Counted from the stretch's first letter, positions 44,985 to 54,965 are shown. The stretch: 64,000 bases of DNA from Rhodonellum psychrophilum GCM71 = DSM 17998 (GCF_000381545.1 NZ_KB906693.1:21657-85656); one strand, 5' to 3'. Notes: generated by a model from the letters alone, not told the origin. Numbers and translations are program-made.

Positions 44985-45542
44985 ATGAAAAATCTAACCC
45001 TGTTTTTATTCCTTGCCTTTGCGCCTTTAGTTTCTTTTGGTCAACACGAGCACCATCAGGCAAAAAATGATACAACGGTCAAAGCCAAAAGTCCACGTAC
45101 TGCAGCCATGGCAATGGTTGGAGGTAACCACGTTCACATTGAGTATGGCGCTCCAAGTGTAAGGGGGCGGAATATTTGGAATGGATTGGTTGCCTACAAC
45201 CAGGTGTGGGCTACAGGTGCACACAAAGCGACGTGGATCGAGATTTCAAATGACGTTTCTATCAACGGCACCATGCTTCCAAAAGGCAAGTATGGAATTT
45301 TTACCATTCCCGGCAAATCGGAATGGACGCTGATCATCAGTAAAGATTGGGATATGCACCTGGCCGATGATTATAATGAAGCAAATGATTTGATCAGACT
45401 AAAAGTCAAACCCAAAAAGAGCAAAGACCTTGTTGAAGAACTGCAATACCAAGTGAAGGAAACAGGAAAGGACCAAGGTAGAATTGAGATCAGTTGGGAA
45501 TATTTGAGTGTTGGATTTGATTTTAAAAATTCAGGTAAATGA
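44985..45542 (+). CDS. DUF2911 protein, secreted
   Basis: The protein has 185 residues from ATG 44985 (signal peptide MKNLTLFLFLAFAPLVSFGQ). A His-rich start (HEHHQAKND) precedes the DUF2911 core: VHIEYGAPSVRGRNIWNGLV, AYNQVWATGAHKATWIEISN, LPKGKYGIFTIPGKSEWTLI. The function of DUF2911 is unknown. The gene overlaps the ATPase gene by 4 bp (ATGA), so it belongs to the copper unit. Confidence 0.92.
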   Translation: MKNLTLFLFLAFAPLVSFGQHEHHQAKNDTTVKAKSPRTAAMAMVGGNHVHIEYGAPSVRGRNIWNGLVAYNQVWATGAHKATWIEISNDVSINGTMLPKGKYGIFTIPGKSEWTLIISKDWDMHLADDYNEANDLIRLKVKPKKSKDLVEELQYQVKETGKDQGRIEISWEYLSVGFDFKNSGK

Positions 45543-47656
45543 AAAAATATACCTGTCCGATGCACCTTCAAGTGCTGAAAGACGAACCCGGGAAATGCCC
45601 TATTTGTGGGATGGACTTAGTGCCTTTTGGAAAAAATTCCGAACATTCTCATCACGACAATACAACCAAAAACCACGAAAGCCATTCCCAAAAGGGCTTT
45701 AACAAACACGAAGGTCATCATACGAGCGACTTTATCAAGCGCTTTTGGGTAAGTCTTGCGCTGACAGTTCCAATACTTTTACTGTCTCACATGATACAGG
45801 AGTGGCTGGGATTTGAAATTAGTTTCCCCGGAGATAGATATGTATTAATGGCATTGGGTACTGCCATTTACATTTATGGTGGGATGCCATTCTTAAAAGG
45901 AATGGTTGGGGAGATTAAATCCAAAGCCATTGGGATGATGACCTTGGTGGCTCTGGCCATTTCAGTGGCATACTTCTACAGTATGGCTGTGGCTCTTGGA
46001 TTTCCCGGAATGGATTTCTTTTGGGAGCTTGCCACTTTGATTGTCATTATGCTCTTGGGGCATTGGCTGGAGATGCGTTCCCAAATGGCTGCCTCAAAAG
46101 CATTGCAGTCTTTGGTGGCATTACTGCCCAATGAGGTAACTATTGAACGCAATGGTCAAGCGGTTAAAATACAGTTGGATGAACTTGTGAATGACGATAT
46201 CATTCTCATTAAGCCAGGAGAGAAAATTGCCGCTGATGGATGGGTATTGGAAGGCTCTTCTTCTGTAAATGAAAGTATGCTGACAGGCGAAAGTGTGCCT
46301 GTGAAAAAACAAATGGATGCAAAAGTAATTGCAGGCTCCATAAATGGTGATGGCGTTTTAAAGATTAAAGCGACAGGAGTAGGAAAAGACAGCTACCTCG
46401 ATAAGGTAATCAATTTGGTGCAGGATGCACAGGCTGCAAAATCCAACACACAAAACCTAGCAGATAAAGTGGCCAAATGGCTTACCTTTATTGCCATTGC
46501 GGTTGGCCTTGGGACTTTTGTTTTTTGGTACAGCAACAGTGGAGATTTGGCTTTTGCCTTGGAAAGAATGGTAACGGTAATGGTCACCGCTTGCCCACAT
46601 GCTTTGGGGGTTGCTATCCCATTAGTGGTTGCGATCTCTACAACCCTTTCGGCCACAAATGGTCTCTTAATCAGAAACAGAACTGCTTTTGAAACCACCA
46701 GAAAATTATCTGTGATTATCTTTGATAAAACAGGCACCCTTACCCAAGGATCTCACAGGGTTCAAAAAACTATTCCGTTAACAGATAAATATTCTGCTGA
46801 TGATATTATCCAGTATGCAGCAGCTGTTCAGCAAAATTCTGAACACCATATTGCAAAAGGGGTACTGCATACTTTAAAAGACAGAAAACTCGATTTATGG
46901 AAATCAGAGAACTTCCAGTTGATTCAGGGAATGGGCGTAATGGGAACAGTAAAAGGCAAATCAGTGATCGCTGCCGGGCCAAATTATTTGAAGGATAAAA
47001 GCCTAGCCTTACCTGAAATACCGAAAGACATCAATCAAGATGCCGAAACAGTGAATTTTTTGCTGATTGACGATGAAGTAGTGGGTATTATTACTTTGGC
47101 AGATACCATTCGAGAAGGTTCGCAACAGGCAATTGATGATTTGAAAAAGATGAACATCAAATCATACCTCCTTACAGGTGATAATGAAAAAATTGCCGCG
47201 GCAGTAAGCAATGCGTTGGGAATGGACGGTTTCTTTGCAAACGTGCTCCCTCACGATAAGCAAGAGAAAATTAAAGAATTCCAAGCCAAAGGAGAAATTG
47301 TAGCGATGACCGGTGATGGCGTTAATGATGCGCCTGCATTGGCACAGGCAGATGTGGGAATAGCTGTGGGTTCGGGTACCGATGTAGCGGCTGAAACTGC
47401 GGATATTATACTGGTAAATAGCGACCCAAGAGATGTTTCAAAAATGATTGATTTTGGAAAGCGCACCTATCAGAAAATGATACAGAACCTGGTTTGGGCG
47501 GTAGGATATAATATTATCGCTATTCCCCTTGCTGCTGGGGTACTCTATCCAAACTTTGTATTAAGCCCTGCAATGGGTGCGGTGTTAATGAGTGCCAGCA
47601 CCATTGTGGTCGCTATCAATGCAAGTTTACTAAAACTGAATAAATCAAATTCCTAA
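45539..47656 (+). CDS. P1B-type copper-exporting ATPase, CPH subtype (CopB-like)
   Basis: The protein has 705 residues. The N-terminus has a heavy-metal-binding motif (KKYTCPMHLQVL, then GKCPICGMDLVPFG) and a His-rich stretch (HSHHDNTTKNHESHSQKGFN, HEGHHTS) instead of an HMA domain. The membrane part contains the CPH motif (TACPHALGVAIPLV, C352-P353-H354), characteristic of P1B-3 pumps that favour Cu(II) or Ag. Catalytic parts are complete: TGES, DKTGTLTQG (D396), GDNEKIAAA and MTGDGVNDAPALAQADVGIA. It exports copper from the cytoplasm. The gene is translationally coupled to DUF2911 and 1 bp from the oxidase. Confidence 0.94.
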   Translation: MKKYTCPMHLQVLKDEPGKCPICGMDLVPFGKNSEHSHHDNTTKNHESHSQKGFNKHEGHHTSDFIKRFWVSLALTVPILLLSHMIQEWLGFEISFPGDRYVLMALGTAIYIYGGMPFLKGMVGEIKSKAIGMMTLVALAISVAYFYSMAVALGFPGMDFFWELATLIVIMLLGHWLEMRSQMAASKALQSLVALLPNEVTIERNGQAVKIQLDELVNDDIILIKPGEKIAADGWVLEGSSSVNESMLTGESVPVKKQMDAKVIAGSINGDGVLKIKATGVGKDSYLDKVINLVQDAQAAKSNTQNLADKVAKWLTFIAIAVGLGTFVFWYSNSGDLAFALERMVTVMVTACPHALGVAIPLVVAISTTLSATNGLLIRNRTAFETTRKLSVIIFDKTGTLTQGSHRVQKTIPLTDKYSADDIIQYAAAVQQNSEHHIAKGVLHTLKDRKLDLWKSENFQLIQGMGVMGTVKGKSVIAAGPNYLKDKSLALPEIPKDINQDAETVNFLLIDDEVVGIITLADTIREGSQQAIDDLKKMNIKSYLLTGDNEKIAAAVSNALGMDGFFANVLPHDKQEKIKEFQAKGEIVAMTGDGVNDAPALAQADVGIAVGSGTDVAAETADIILVNSDPRDVSKMIDFGKRTYQKMIQNLVWAVGYNIIAIPLAAGVLYPNFVLSPAMGAVLMSASTIVVAINASLLKLNKSNS

Positions 47657-47657
47657 A

Positions 47658-49913
47658 ATGATACAAAATAATATTTATAAAAAGTTGTTGCCAATAGCCA
47701 TAGTGCTATTGGTAACGAACTCACTTTTTGCACAAAAGGTAGTCCGTTACGACCTGTATGTAAAAGATACCCTTGTCAATTTTTCAGGCAAAGAAAGGCG
47801 GGCAATTGCTGTAAATGGACAAATACCAATGCCAACACTTACTTTCACAAAAGGTGATACAGCAGAAATTTATGTACATAACCAACTCAAAGAAAGCACC
47901 TCTTTACATTGGCATGGCTTGTTTTTGCCCAACAAGGAAGATGGTGTTCCTTTTCTGACACAAATGCCCATTGAACCAGGCACAACACACAAATATACCT
48001 TCCCAATAATCCAGCATGGCACGCATTGGTATCACAGCCACAGTGGACTTCAAGAACAAATAGGAATGTATGGTTCCATGATATTGAAAAAACGGGATGA
48101 CGACCCGACATTCAGAAAAGACATTGACGATTTGCCGACGATCCCCATTATTTTAAGTGAATGGACAGACTACAAACCCGAAAACGTACACCGAATGTTG
48201 CACAATGCTTCCGATTGGTTTGCTATCAAAAAGGGAACAACCCAAAGTTATTCCGAAGCCATACGAGAAGGTCATTTTAAAACCAAACTCACCAACGAAT
48301 GGAAACGAATGTTGGCAATGGATGTAAGCGATATTTATTACGATAAATTTCTAATAAACGGCAAAAATGAAAGCCAACTATCCCAATTCAAAGCAGGGGA
48401 TAGCGTACGGTTGCAAATCTCAAACGGTGGTGCGTCCTCCTATTTTTGGCTAACCTATGCAGGCGGCAAAATGACCGTCATAGCCAATGACGGCAACGAT
48501 GTAGATCCTGTGGAAGTCGACAGGTTGATTATTGGCGTGTCGGAAACCTATGATGTCATCGTGACCATTCCCGCTGAAAATACTTCCTATGAGTTTCTTG
48601 CCACAGCAGAGGACAGAACCAAATCCGCTTCCATTTACATCGGCTCAGGCATCAAACAATTGGTCAGTCCATTGCCCAAACTGAAATATTTTGAAGGCAT
48701 GAAGATGATGAACGGTATGATGAAGATGAATGGCGATATGAACGATATGGGAATGAATATGAGCCTTCAGCAAATGGATATGAACACGGTCATGTATCCC
48801 GAAATTTCAGGCGAGAAGAAACCGATGAAAATGGATGAAATGCCAGAAATGGAGATGGAGAATATGGACCATTCCAAACAAGGTTCAGGCAATGCGGATA
48901 TAGTAACGCTCAATTATGCCATGCTTAAATCCCCAACCATTACCACTTTGCCAAAAGATGCACCAATCAGGGAATTAAGGTTTGAATTAACCGGAAATAT
49001 GAACCGCTATGTATGGAGTATGGACAATAAGGTGCTTGCGGAATCCGATAAAATTTTGATAAAGAAAGGAGAGATTGTAAGAATCACAATGTTCAACAAC
49101 TCCATGATGCGTCACCCCATGCACTTGCACGGACATGATTTTAGGGTAATCAACGGGAAAGGGGAGTACGCTCCGCTCAAAAACGTAATGGATATCATGC
49201 CAATGGAAACCAACGTGATTGAGTTCGAAGCCAATGTAGAAGGCGACTGGTTTTTTCATTGTCATATTCTCTATCACATGATGGCAGGAATGAACCGGGT
49301 TTTCAGTTACGAAGAGCAAGAACCAAATCCATTGCTTCCAGACAAGGAATGGGCTTACAAAAAATTGCAGCGAGAAAGCAATCAGCTACACCTTATGGCT
49401 CAAAATGACTTTGCCACCAATGGAAATGACGGTATGGCCATGGTACAGAATACGCGTTGGAGTTTTGGAACAGAATGGCGTTTGGGGTACAACGATATGC
49501 ACGGATACGAGACTGAAACACATATCGGAAGATATATAGGAAGAATGCAGTGGTTGATGCCTTTTGTTGGGTTTGATTGGCGGTATAGAAAGTTAGGACG
49601 CAATGAAATTGAAAAAAATCTATTCGGACAGAAAAGCACGAAAGACAACCGGACACAATTTAGTGTAGGTGTTGCATACACATTACCAATGCTCGTTATT
49701 CTGCAAACTGAAGTGTACCACGATGGGAATGTCAGAATTCAATTGAGGCGGGAGGACATCCCAATAACCAAAAGAATAAGAGCTGGCTTTATGGTCAATA
49801 CGGACAAAGAATATATGGTAGGCCTGAATTATATTGCGGGTAAAAACTTTGGCTTTAGAACACATTATGACAGTGATATGGGATTTGGAGTTGGGTTGAC
49901 ATTGAATTATTAA
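47658..49913 (+). CDS. Multicopper oxidase fused to a C-terminal barrel-like domain (CopA-like)
   Basis: The protein has 751 residues and a signal peptide (cleavage near LFAQ). The oxidase part (about 25-555) has all four copper-ligand blocks: LHWHGLFLPN, GTHWYHSHSGLQ, HPMHLHGHDFRV and HCHILYHMMAGMNR. A Met-rich insert (MKMMNGMMKMNGDMNDMGMN, MDEMPEMEMENMDHS) is typical of CopA/CueO copper binding. After about residue 565, WSFGTEWRLGYNDMHGYETE, RRYRKLG-like and VGVAYTLPMLVILQTEVYHD resemble the CopB outer-membrane barrel family. A CopA-CopB-type fusion is inferred. It would oxidise Cu(I) in the periplasm. Confidence 0.9.
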   Translation: MIQNNIYKKLLPIAIVLLVTNSLFAQKVVRYDLYVKDTLVNFSGKERRAIAVNGQIPMPTLTFTKGDTAEIYVHNQLKESTSLHWHGLFLPNKEDGVPFLTQMPIEPGTTHKYTFPIIQHGTHWYHSHSGLQEQIGMYGSMILKKRDDDPTFRKDIDDLPTIPIILSEWTDYKPENVHRMLHNASDWFAIKKGTTQSYSEAIREGHFKTKLTNEWKRMLAMDVSDIYYDKFLINGKNESQLSQFKAGDSVRLQISNGGASSYFWLTYAGGKMTVIANDGNDVDPVEVDRLIIGVSETYDVIVTIPAENTSYEFLATAEDRTKSASIYIGSGIKQLVSPLPKLKYFEGMKMMNGMMKMNGDMNDMGMNMSLQQMDMNTVMYPEISGEKKPMKMDEMPEMEMENMDHSKQGSGNADIVTLNYAMLKSPTITTLPKDAPIRELRFELTGNMNRYVWSMDNKVLAESDKILIKKGEIVRITMFNNSMMRHPMHLHGHDFRVINGKGEYAPLKNVMDIMPMETNVIEFEANVEGDWFFHCHILYHMMAGMNRVFSYEEQEPNPLLPDKEWAYKKLQRESNQLHLMAQNDFATNGNDGMAMVQNTRWSFGTEWRLGYNDMHGYETETHIGRYIGRMQWLMPFVGFDWRYRKLGRNEIEKNLFGQKSTKDNRTQFSVGVAYTLPMLVILQTEVYHDGNVRIQLRREDIPITKRIRAGFMVNTDKEYMVGLNYIAGKNFGFRTHYDSDMGFGVGLTLNY

Positions 49914-50250
49914 AGCTTAACAGTTGCATGCAAATTGCCAATTAAAGACTTATCCATTGAAGATCCGAAATGGAACTTCCTGATGCGTCTGAAAAACAAG
50001 CAGATAAAGCAGCATTCTATTATCGGTATCAGACAGCAAAATCGGTAATGAACAATTGAAAATTGATGGTGAGAAATTTTTTTAGTAGGGGAATCGTCTT
50101 GGTTATGTTCCCTAGGGAATTCAGTGCCAAATCACCTTCCTTGATACGGGTACAGTTTTGAATTTCCCGATCACTCATCAGGTGGATATTCCGGACTATA
50201 TTGACCCTTCTAAAAATAGGTTGGGTTTTACAATCTATTAAGCTAACAGT
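49914..50250. other. Non-coding stretch downstream of the copper operon
   Basis: No gene is supported. Bases about 50085-50200 share about 70% similarity with 51480-51575 (minus-strand frames with EIQN-C/S-N/T--IK in common), a weak duplicated relic. Confidence 0.4.
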
Positions 50251-50427
50251 TTTACATTTTTTCATGAGACTTTCTCCTTTTCGTTCTTTTCTGTGGGAGA
50301 TTTGGATCAGTCTGTCAAGTATTTCATTTGAGATGGCATCCTCCCAGATGAGATCGTGCCAACTCGTAACGTGCCAGCGGCTCACTTTGAATCGTTGGGT
50401 TTTCAATTTCGTGTTGTAGGGATACAT
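50251..50427 (-). pseudogene. IS21-family IstB ATPase, C-terminal remnant
   Basis: The minus-strand frame reads VSRWHVTSWHDLIWEDAISN, EILDRLIQISHRKERKGESL, MKKCK, matching the end of IstB (W-D-IG--T-ADAILDR--H--HRIELKGESMR-K). Walker A and B regions are missing and no istA is nearby. Confidence 0.65.
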
Positions 50428-50621
50428 ATCAGTTCAGGGAATGAAGAGGGTTATGAGGATAGAGGAGGTTTAGGACTTCTTTCACTTTCCCTCCATGGAT
50501 ACAGCTCAATAAGCATCGAAATTGACACTTTTTGTTAGGCTTGAATGAGTATGTAAATTCGGTTTTAGCTTTGAACTTTGTTGGTGGTTCTCGGTTTTGT
50601 AAAACCAATCCTACCAAGAAG

Positions 50622-50789
50622 ATGAAAACCAAAATCTGCGCCTTATGTCAAAAAGAAGAGACCACACTTTATAGAGTGCAAGTATCAAAAGGCAAAATCT
50701 GGATTTTTATCTGTACCGATTGCTGCAATAAGGTAAAAGGTGAATCAAATTACCGTTATGGTGGCACCTGGAAGGGTGAACGGCATTAA
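50622..50789 (+). CDS. Small C4 zinc-ribbon-like protein
   Basis: The protein has 55 residues from ATG 50622. Two Cys pairs (CALC at about 6-9 and CTDC at about 32-35) frame a short strand region (RVQVSKGKIWIFICTDCC), followed by SNYRYGGTWKG. It resembles a small zinc-binding protein common in Bacteroidetes; function unknown. A purine-rich AAGAAG precedes the ATG. Both flanks hold IS relics, yet this frame is intact, which argues for selection. Confidence 0.7.
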   Translation: MKTKICALCQKEETTLYRVQVSKGKIWIFICTDCCNKVKGESNYRYGGTWKGERH

Positions 50790-50935
50790 AAGGGTTTCCA
50801 AAATGTATGCTTGGGTATTGGGGTAATCGGCAATATGACGCCAAAAAACACATGAAGTTCAACCAATGGAAGGCCAAGTGTGTTACGAATCCAAGCCAAA
50901 AAAAGGACTAACTGAAAAGATCTAATCCTATCCAA

Positions 50936-51127
50936 ATGCCAAAAAGGACGTCAATCAACGATGTGAAAGAACTGGAACACCTCAATGATTTAGAACAGAT
51001 TGTTAGAGACAAACGCAATGACAAGAGGGCCGATGCGAATAAGGAACGCCGCAATAGGCATTATGTCAAAGTGTTGATAAAGCATCAGTTGAATCACAAT
51101 GCTGACGAAACGCAGCATGAAGATTAG
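50936..51127 (+). CDS. Small charged hypothetical protein
   Basis: The protein has 63 residues from ATG 50936 (MPKRTSINDVKELEHLNDLE). It is highly charged and predicted helical (DKRNDKRADANKERRNRHYV), with no membrane segment. Not recognised. It lies 146 bp after the zinc-ribbon gene in the same direction, and the composition is protein-like. Confidence 0.45.
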   Translation: MPKRTSINDVKELEHLNDLEQIVRDKRNDKRADANKERRNRHYVKVLIKHQLNHNADETQHED

Positions 51128-51985
51128 ACTTCAATTTCATTTATTGGTGTTTTACGTAATATTTTAGGTTTAAGGAAGGAAGATTTAGATTTGTTGCCAC
51201 CGAAATCGATCCCGTATCACTGTTTGCATTCCGATTGGAATGCTAGCTTGATTTGCCCCAATGGATTAATCATTAAACGAATCTCCCCTCATAAATCAAG
51301 CCATTCCACCTACTGGTCCACGTTTCTCCCCAAGCCCAAATTCAAATGCGCAGGTAAAACCTCGAAGGGATAAATGGAATTTTCTGAGTCCAAGAATTGG
51401 GGAAGGGTTTCTTTCAAGATTTTGAGGGTACCTTTTTCCTGCCTTATCCTGGTCTAAAAAGGGATCCACATGCTTATTTTTTGGTATCAGAATCGACTCG
51501 GTTACGTTTATCAGGGAATTCAGGACGAGTAATTTTCTTGATAAGGTTGCTGTTTTGGATTTCCTCATCCTCATCAAATTAAAAGATTAAACGCCTCTCC
51601 ATTTTCTTGATGAAAAAAATGGATTAATGGTTTTTGAATAACCACATCGGGATGAGGGAATCCCCTGAAATGGATTAATTTGGGTGTTCTTTGAGATTTT
51701 GTATGAAACAAACCAAGGCAGTCACCTGTCGGGAAAAGGTATGCCCATAAACAATCACCAAACATGAAAAAACAGATCAAACACAACAAAAAAAGAAAAT
51801 TCCCAAGGCATTTACAGTCATCTTCGTCCAAAACTAGGGCAAATGAATACCCATAATCCGGGAGGTTCCATCCAACTTTGTTTGATATGCAATTTTGGAT
51901 TATCGAATAAAATAGTTATTTTTTACCTGAATTGCGTTTAAACCACTTTGTATTGTAGGGAGTAGATCATCACCTTGGAAAAAAA
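51128..51985. other. Non-coding stretch before the eCIS-kinase gene
   Basis: A weak relic at 51480-51575 (minus frame DEEIQNSNLIKKITRPEFPD) echoes 50085-50200. No intact gene or strong hairpin was found. The promoter of the large gene at 51986 should lie near its right end. Confidence 0.4.
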
Positions 51986-54061
51986 ATGAATACGCACGCT
52001 GATAAACCACAGAAAAATAAGTGCCAGTCGGCTCCTGTTGCTAAACGACAGATGCAGAGCAGTAGTGAATCTCCTTTTCAATTTGTGGACAACAGACTTG
52101 AGGCTGTTGCACAAAGAAAGCTGCAAGAGATGGCCAAGAATAGTCCGAGAGCAATGCAGTTGAAAGCCTTTCAGGACATGCCTAACCATAGTCAACGTAC
52201 AAAACAAGCTGCTCAATTCCGGGCTGTGGCGGACAATCATGTTGCCCAACCCATCCAAAAACAAGGATTAGAAGAAGAAGGGCTTTTACAGGGTAAATTT
52301 GAATCTATCCAAAAGAAACAGAACAAAACAGGTTTGCCTGATCATTTAAAAACAGGGTTGGAAAACCTTTCAGGGATGTCATTGGATGATGTAAAGGTAC
52401 ATCGAAATTCTGCCAAACCTGCTCAGCTGCAAGCACATGCTTATGCAAAAGGAACAGCTATTCATTTGGGGCCAGGTCAAGAAAAGCACCTGCCCCATGA
52501 GGCCTGGCATGTGGTACAGCAAAAGCAGGGTAGGGTAAAGCCCACCCTGCAAATGAAGGGTAAGGTGAATATCAATGATGATGCAGGTTTGGAAAAAGAG
52601 GCTGATATCATGGGAAAGCAGGCATTGGATTCGAATCAAAAAACCAAGGCAGATATCAACAATAATTCCCTTGACAGGATTCCAATAAAGCAAATGGCCA
52701 CAGTACAAAGGACGGAAGCCGCTGCGATAGCCCTTGCGCAAGTCTATGATCCAACGATAGTCAATTGGGCAAATGTCATTACGGCAAGAGGGCCAGGAGG
52801 AGTTGGCGTTCCCCCTACGGTCATCGATCTGCATTGGCCAGCAATCATCGCAGCCTATGTTGCGCCTCCTGCGGGAGGAAGGAACGCTGCTGCTTTAATT
52901 GCAGAATCCAACGCCCTGATTGCAACAGGTGATTGGGCAGTCCTTCAAAGAATCAAAGAAGCCAGTGAATTACTGGAACGTTTGCAAGAAGAGAAGCAAA
53001 CCAAGCAAAACTTACTTAGATCCCAAAATCCAGATGGCAGTATGGCATTGGCACCTCTTATGATGCATGTCACTGCCGCCGAAATCCCTCCGATAGAGCT
53101 GGCAATAAACAATTTACAGGTTCATTTTATGATGCCCACCAGAACGGAAGAAGCAGGCGGCCCTGTAGGAAAGGGAGGGCTATTTAGCTCTGCCAAGAAA
53201 GCGACCGTTCTCGGTTTTGAAGGAGGAACAAACTTAGAATTGCATAACAGGATTAATCCTGAAACTAAAAAAGAACAAGGGCTGGGTAAGGGTGGATTTG
53301 GATACGGAAAATTTGGAAAGGTTGGCGACCAAACCAAATTTGTCAAGAAAATACGCCTGCGAACAGAAAAAAATGTGGCCGCAAGCCCTGCAAGGGTTGG
53401 CGCAATTGATGACCCATATGCCCTTCCTGCTGACTTAGCTTCAGAAATGGCGCCAGGTTTGACCGGAGAATTAAGAGGAATAAGGAGAGAGGCCACACTG
53501 ACCAGACAAGGAGGCGTCCTTGACCACCCAAATATAGTTGCAACAGAAGCCGCAGGAATAAGACCGGGGAAAGACGGAAAACTCAAAGCCTACATGGTTC
53601 AGGAAAAAATGGAAGGGGATGTTTCGGGAATAATAAAAGCTGGAAAAATCCCGAGGGCATCGGTAATCAATCTTATTAGGGGTACTCTAAATGCAGTCGT
53701 CCATATGCATGCGAACAATTATCTACATCGAGATATAAAGCCTGATAATATTATGATTGACAGTACGGGAGCACCCAAACTTATAGATTTTGGCACAGCA
53801 GCGCTTATGGTTGGAGGAGTATTCAACTCTCCCACAGCGGAAGGTACCAGAGAATTTATGCACCCCGATACCCAAGTCGCTCCCGCACCTCCGGGTGGAT
53901 ATGACTATCGTGTTTCAACAGATATCCAAGCATTAAAACTAACATTTCTGAAGCTTGTCGGCCAATCACCGGAATCTGTCGATATTGGAGGTTGGGTTGC
54001 TGGAATAGATGTTGACAATTCCACCACAGCAGCATTGCTGGCAGGATTTAACTTTGCCTAA
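51986..54061 (+). CDS. eCIS core domain (DUF4157)-protein kinase fusion, putative injected effector
   Basis: The protein has 691 residues with no signal peptide. Residues 1-115 are Gln/Lys-rich and disordered-looking (PRAMQLKAFQDMPNHSQRTK). Residues about 117-182 are the eCIS core domain: LPDHLKTGLENLSGMSLDDV, KVHRNSAKPAQLQAHAYAKG, and the HEAWH metallopeptidase-like motif (171-175) in LPHEAWHVVQQKQGRV. A middle region (240-425) is unassigned. Residues about 430-660 form a Ser/Thr-type kinase: Gly loop GKGGFGYG (434-441), Lys at 454/455 in FVKKI, E502, HRDIKPDN (581-588) and DFG (601-603). DUF4157 proteins are linked to extracellular contractile injection systems as loaded cargo. I infer a toxin kinase delivered into target cells. 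No eCIS structural gene is in the window. Confidence 0.88.
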   Translation: MNTHADKPQKNKCQSAPVAKRQMQSSSESPFQFVDNRLEAVAQRKLQEMAKNSPRAMQLKAFQDMPNHSQRTKQAAQFRAVADNHVAQPIQKQGLEEEGLLQGKFESIQKKQNKTGLPDHLKTGLENLSGMSLDDVKVHRNSAKPAQLQAHAYAKGTAIHLGPGQEKHLPHEAWHVVQQKQGRVKPTLQMKGKVNINDDAGLEKEADIMGKQALDSNQKTKADINNNSLDRIPIKQMATVQRTEAAAIALAQVYDPTIVNWANVITARGPGGVGVPPTVIDLHWPAIIAAYVAPPAGGRNAAALIAESNALIATGDWAVLQRIKEASELLERLQEEKQTKQNLLRSQNPDGSMALAPLMMHVTAAEIPPIELAINNLQVHFMMPTRTEEAGGPVGKGGLFSSAKKATVLGFEGGTNLELHNRINPETKKEQGLGKGGFGYGKFGKVGDQTKFVKKIRLRTEKNVAASPARVGAIDDPYALPADLASEMAPGLTGELRGIRREATLTRQGGVLDHPNIVATEAAGIRPGKDGKLKAYMVQEKMEGDVSGIIKAGKIPRASVINLIRGTLNAVVHMHANNYLHRDIKPDNIMIDSTGAPKLIDFGTAALMVGGVFNSPTAEGTREFMHPDTQVAPAPPGGYDYRVSTDIQALKLTFLKLVGQSPESVDIGGWVAGIDVDNSTTAALLAGFNFA

Positions 54062-54599
54062 AGAGCATCTGTTCGGCCTATAAGCGTTGAGCGATAGATA
54101 TTTATATAAGGAAAGATGTATGATGTGAATGCGTTGAAATAGAACAAGAATAAAGTCTATTCCAAAGATTAAACGCCATAAAAATGGACTTTTATTCGGA
54201 TCGTTGGTGGTAAGAGGGTAAAAAAATCGTCTTAAATAAGATTATTCAAAAGACAAGAAAATAATTGAAAAGTCTGCAACACTTGATGGAGCACAAACAG
54301 ATATGTGTTAAGCTATGCTTTTGGCTCATTGGGTTTAATAACTTAAGGATTAATGTGGTTATAATCTGCATTATTTTCTTATAATTATTCACCTAAACAA
54401 ACCATTTAGAAACTTTTAATTGGCGGAATCTTAATTAGTCCTGTTTTGAATATTTTAGAAAAAATTATGGATTTGAAAGGAAATAGACTGAACAATCACT
54501 TTAAGAATTTGGCCATGGAAAACTCAACTATGGGTGATAATGTGAATCCATTGGCATGTAGCTTATCCATTTAAAATCCAAAAGGGTTTTTCAAGTGAT
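54062..54599. other. Non-coding stretch after the effector gene
   Basis: AT-rich, with no gene. An immunity gene might be expected beside a toxin-like effector, but no open frame of credible composition lies here. Confidence 0.45.
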
Positions 54600-54690
54600 G
54601 TGGATTTGCAACAATAAAATGGACAAATATATTTAGCCCATTGATTTATTGATTCCCGTCGCCTGCCGTGGGCTCCTCAAATTGTTAGTG
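54600..54690 (+). repeat. Repeat R3, copy 2
   Basis: Matches 42055-42150 (GGATTTGCAACAATAAAATG, ATATATTTAGCCC, GATTCCCGTCGCCTGCC). It lies next to the IS3-type remnant, about 35 bp past its stop codon. Confidence 0.6.
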
Positions 54691-54725
54691 CGACTTGAAA
54701 TAAAATCACCCTGACAATTTCGAGG

Positions 54726-54965
54726 TCAGACCTTTTTGATTTCCTTATGCAGCATTTTTTTGTTGATTTTTCTAAATTGTTCCAGTGAAAGATATCCTAG
54801 GGAAGAGTGTCTCCGGATTCTGTTGTACCATATTTTAATAAATTCAAACAGCTCCTGTTTTGCTTCCTTTACCGATTTGTACTTCCTCTATCCTGTTTCT
54901 GATTTCAGGATTTTGAAGAAGTTTTCCGCCACCGCACTGTCCCAACAGTTCCCTTTTCTGCTCAT
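54726..54965 (-). pseudogene. IS3-family transposase OrfB, C-terminal remnant
   Basis: The minus-strand frame reads [66 protein letters not shown]. This is the DDE-integrase end of IS3/IS150-type transposases ([10 protein letters not shown]...E-F...YN--R-HS-LGY-SP). It has an in-frame TAG and the catalytic N-terminal part is gone. Confidence 0.88.

Noticed and set aside
53122..53586. Minus-strand frame of 154 codons inside the eCIS-kinase gene
   Set aside because: The plus-strand kinase domain is unmistakable there; the antisense frame is Pro/Ser-rich and unsupported.
54062..54599. Search for an immunity gene beside the effector
   Set aside because: No open frame of credible length or composition lies between the effector and the IS3 relic.
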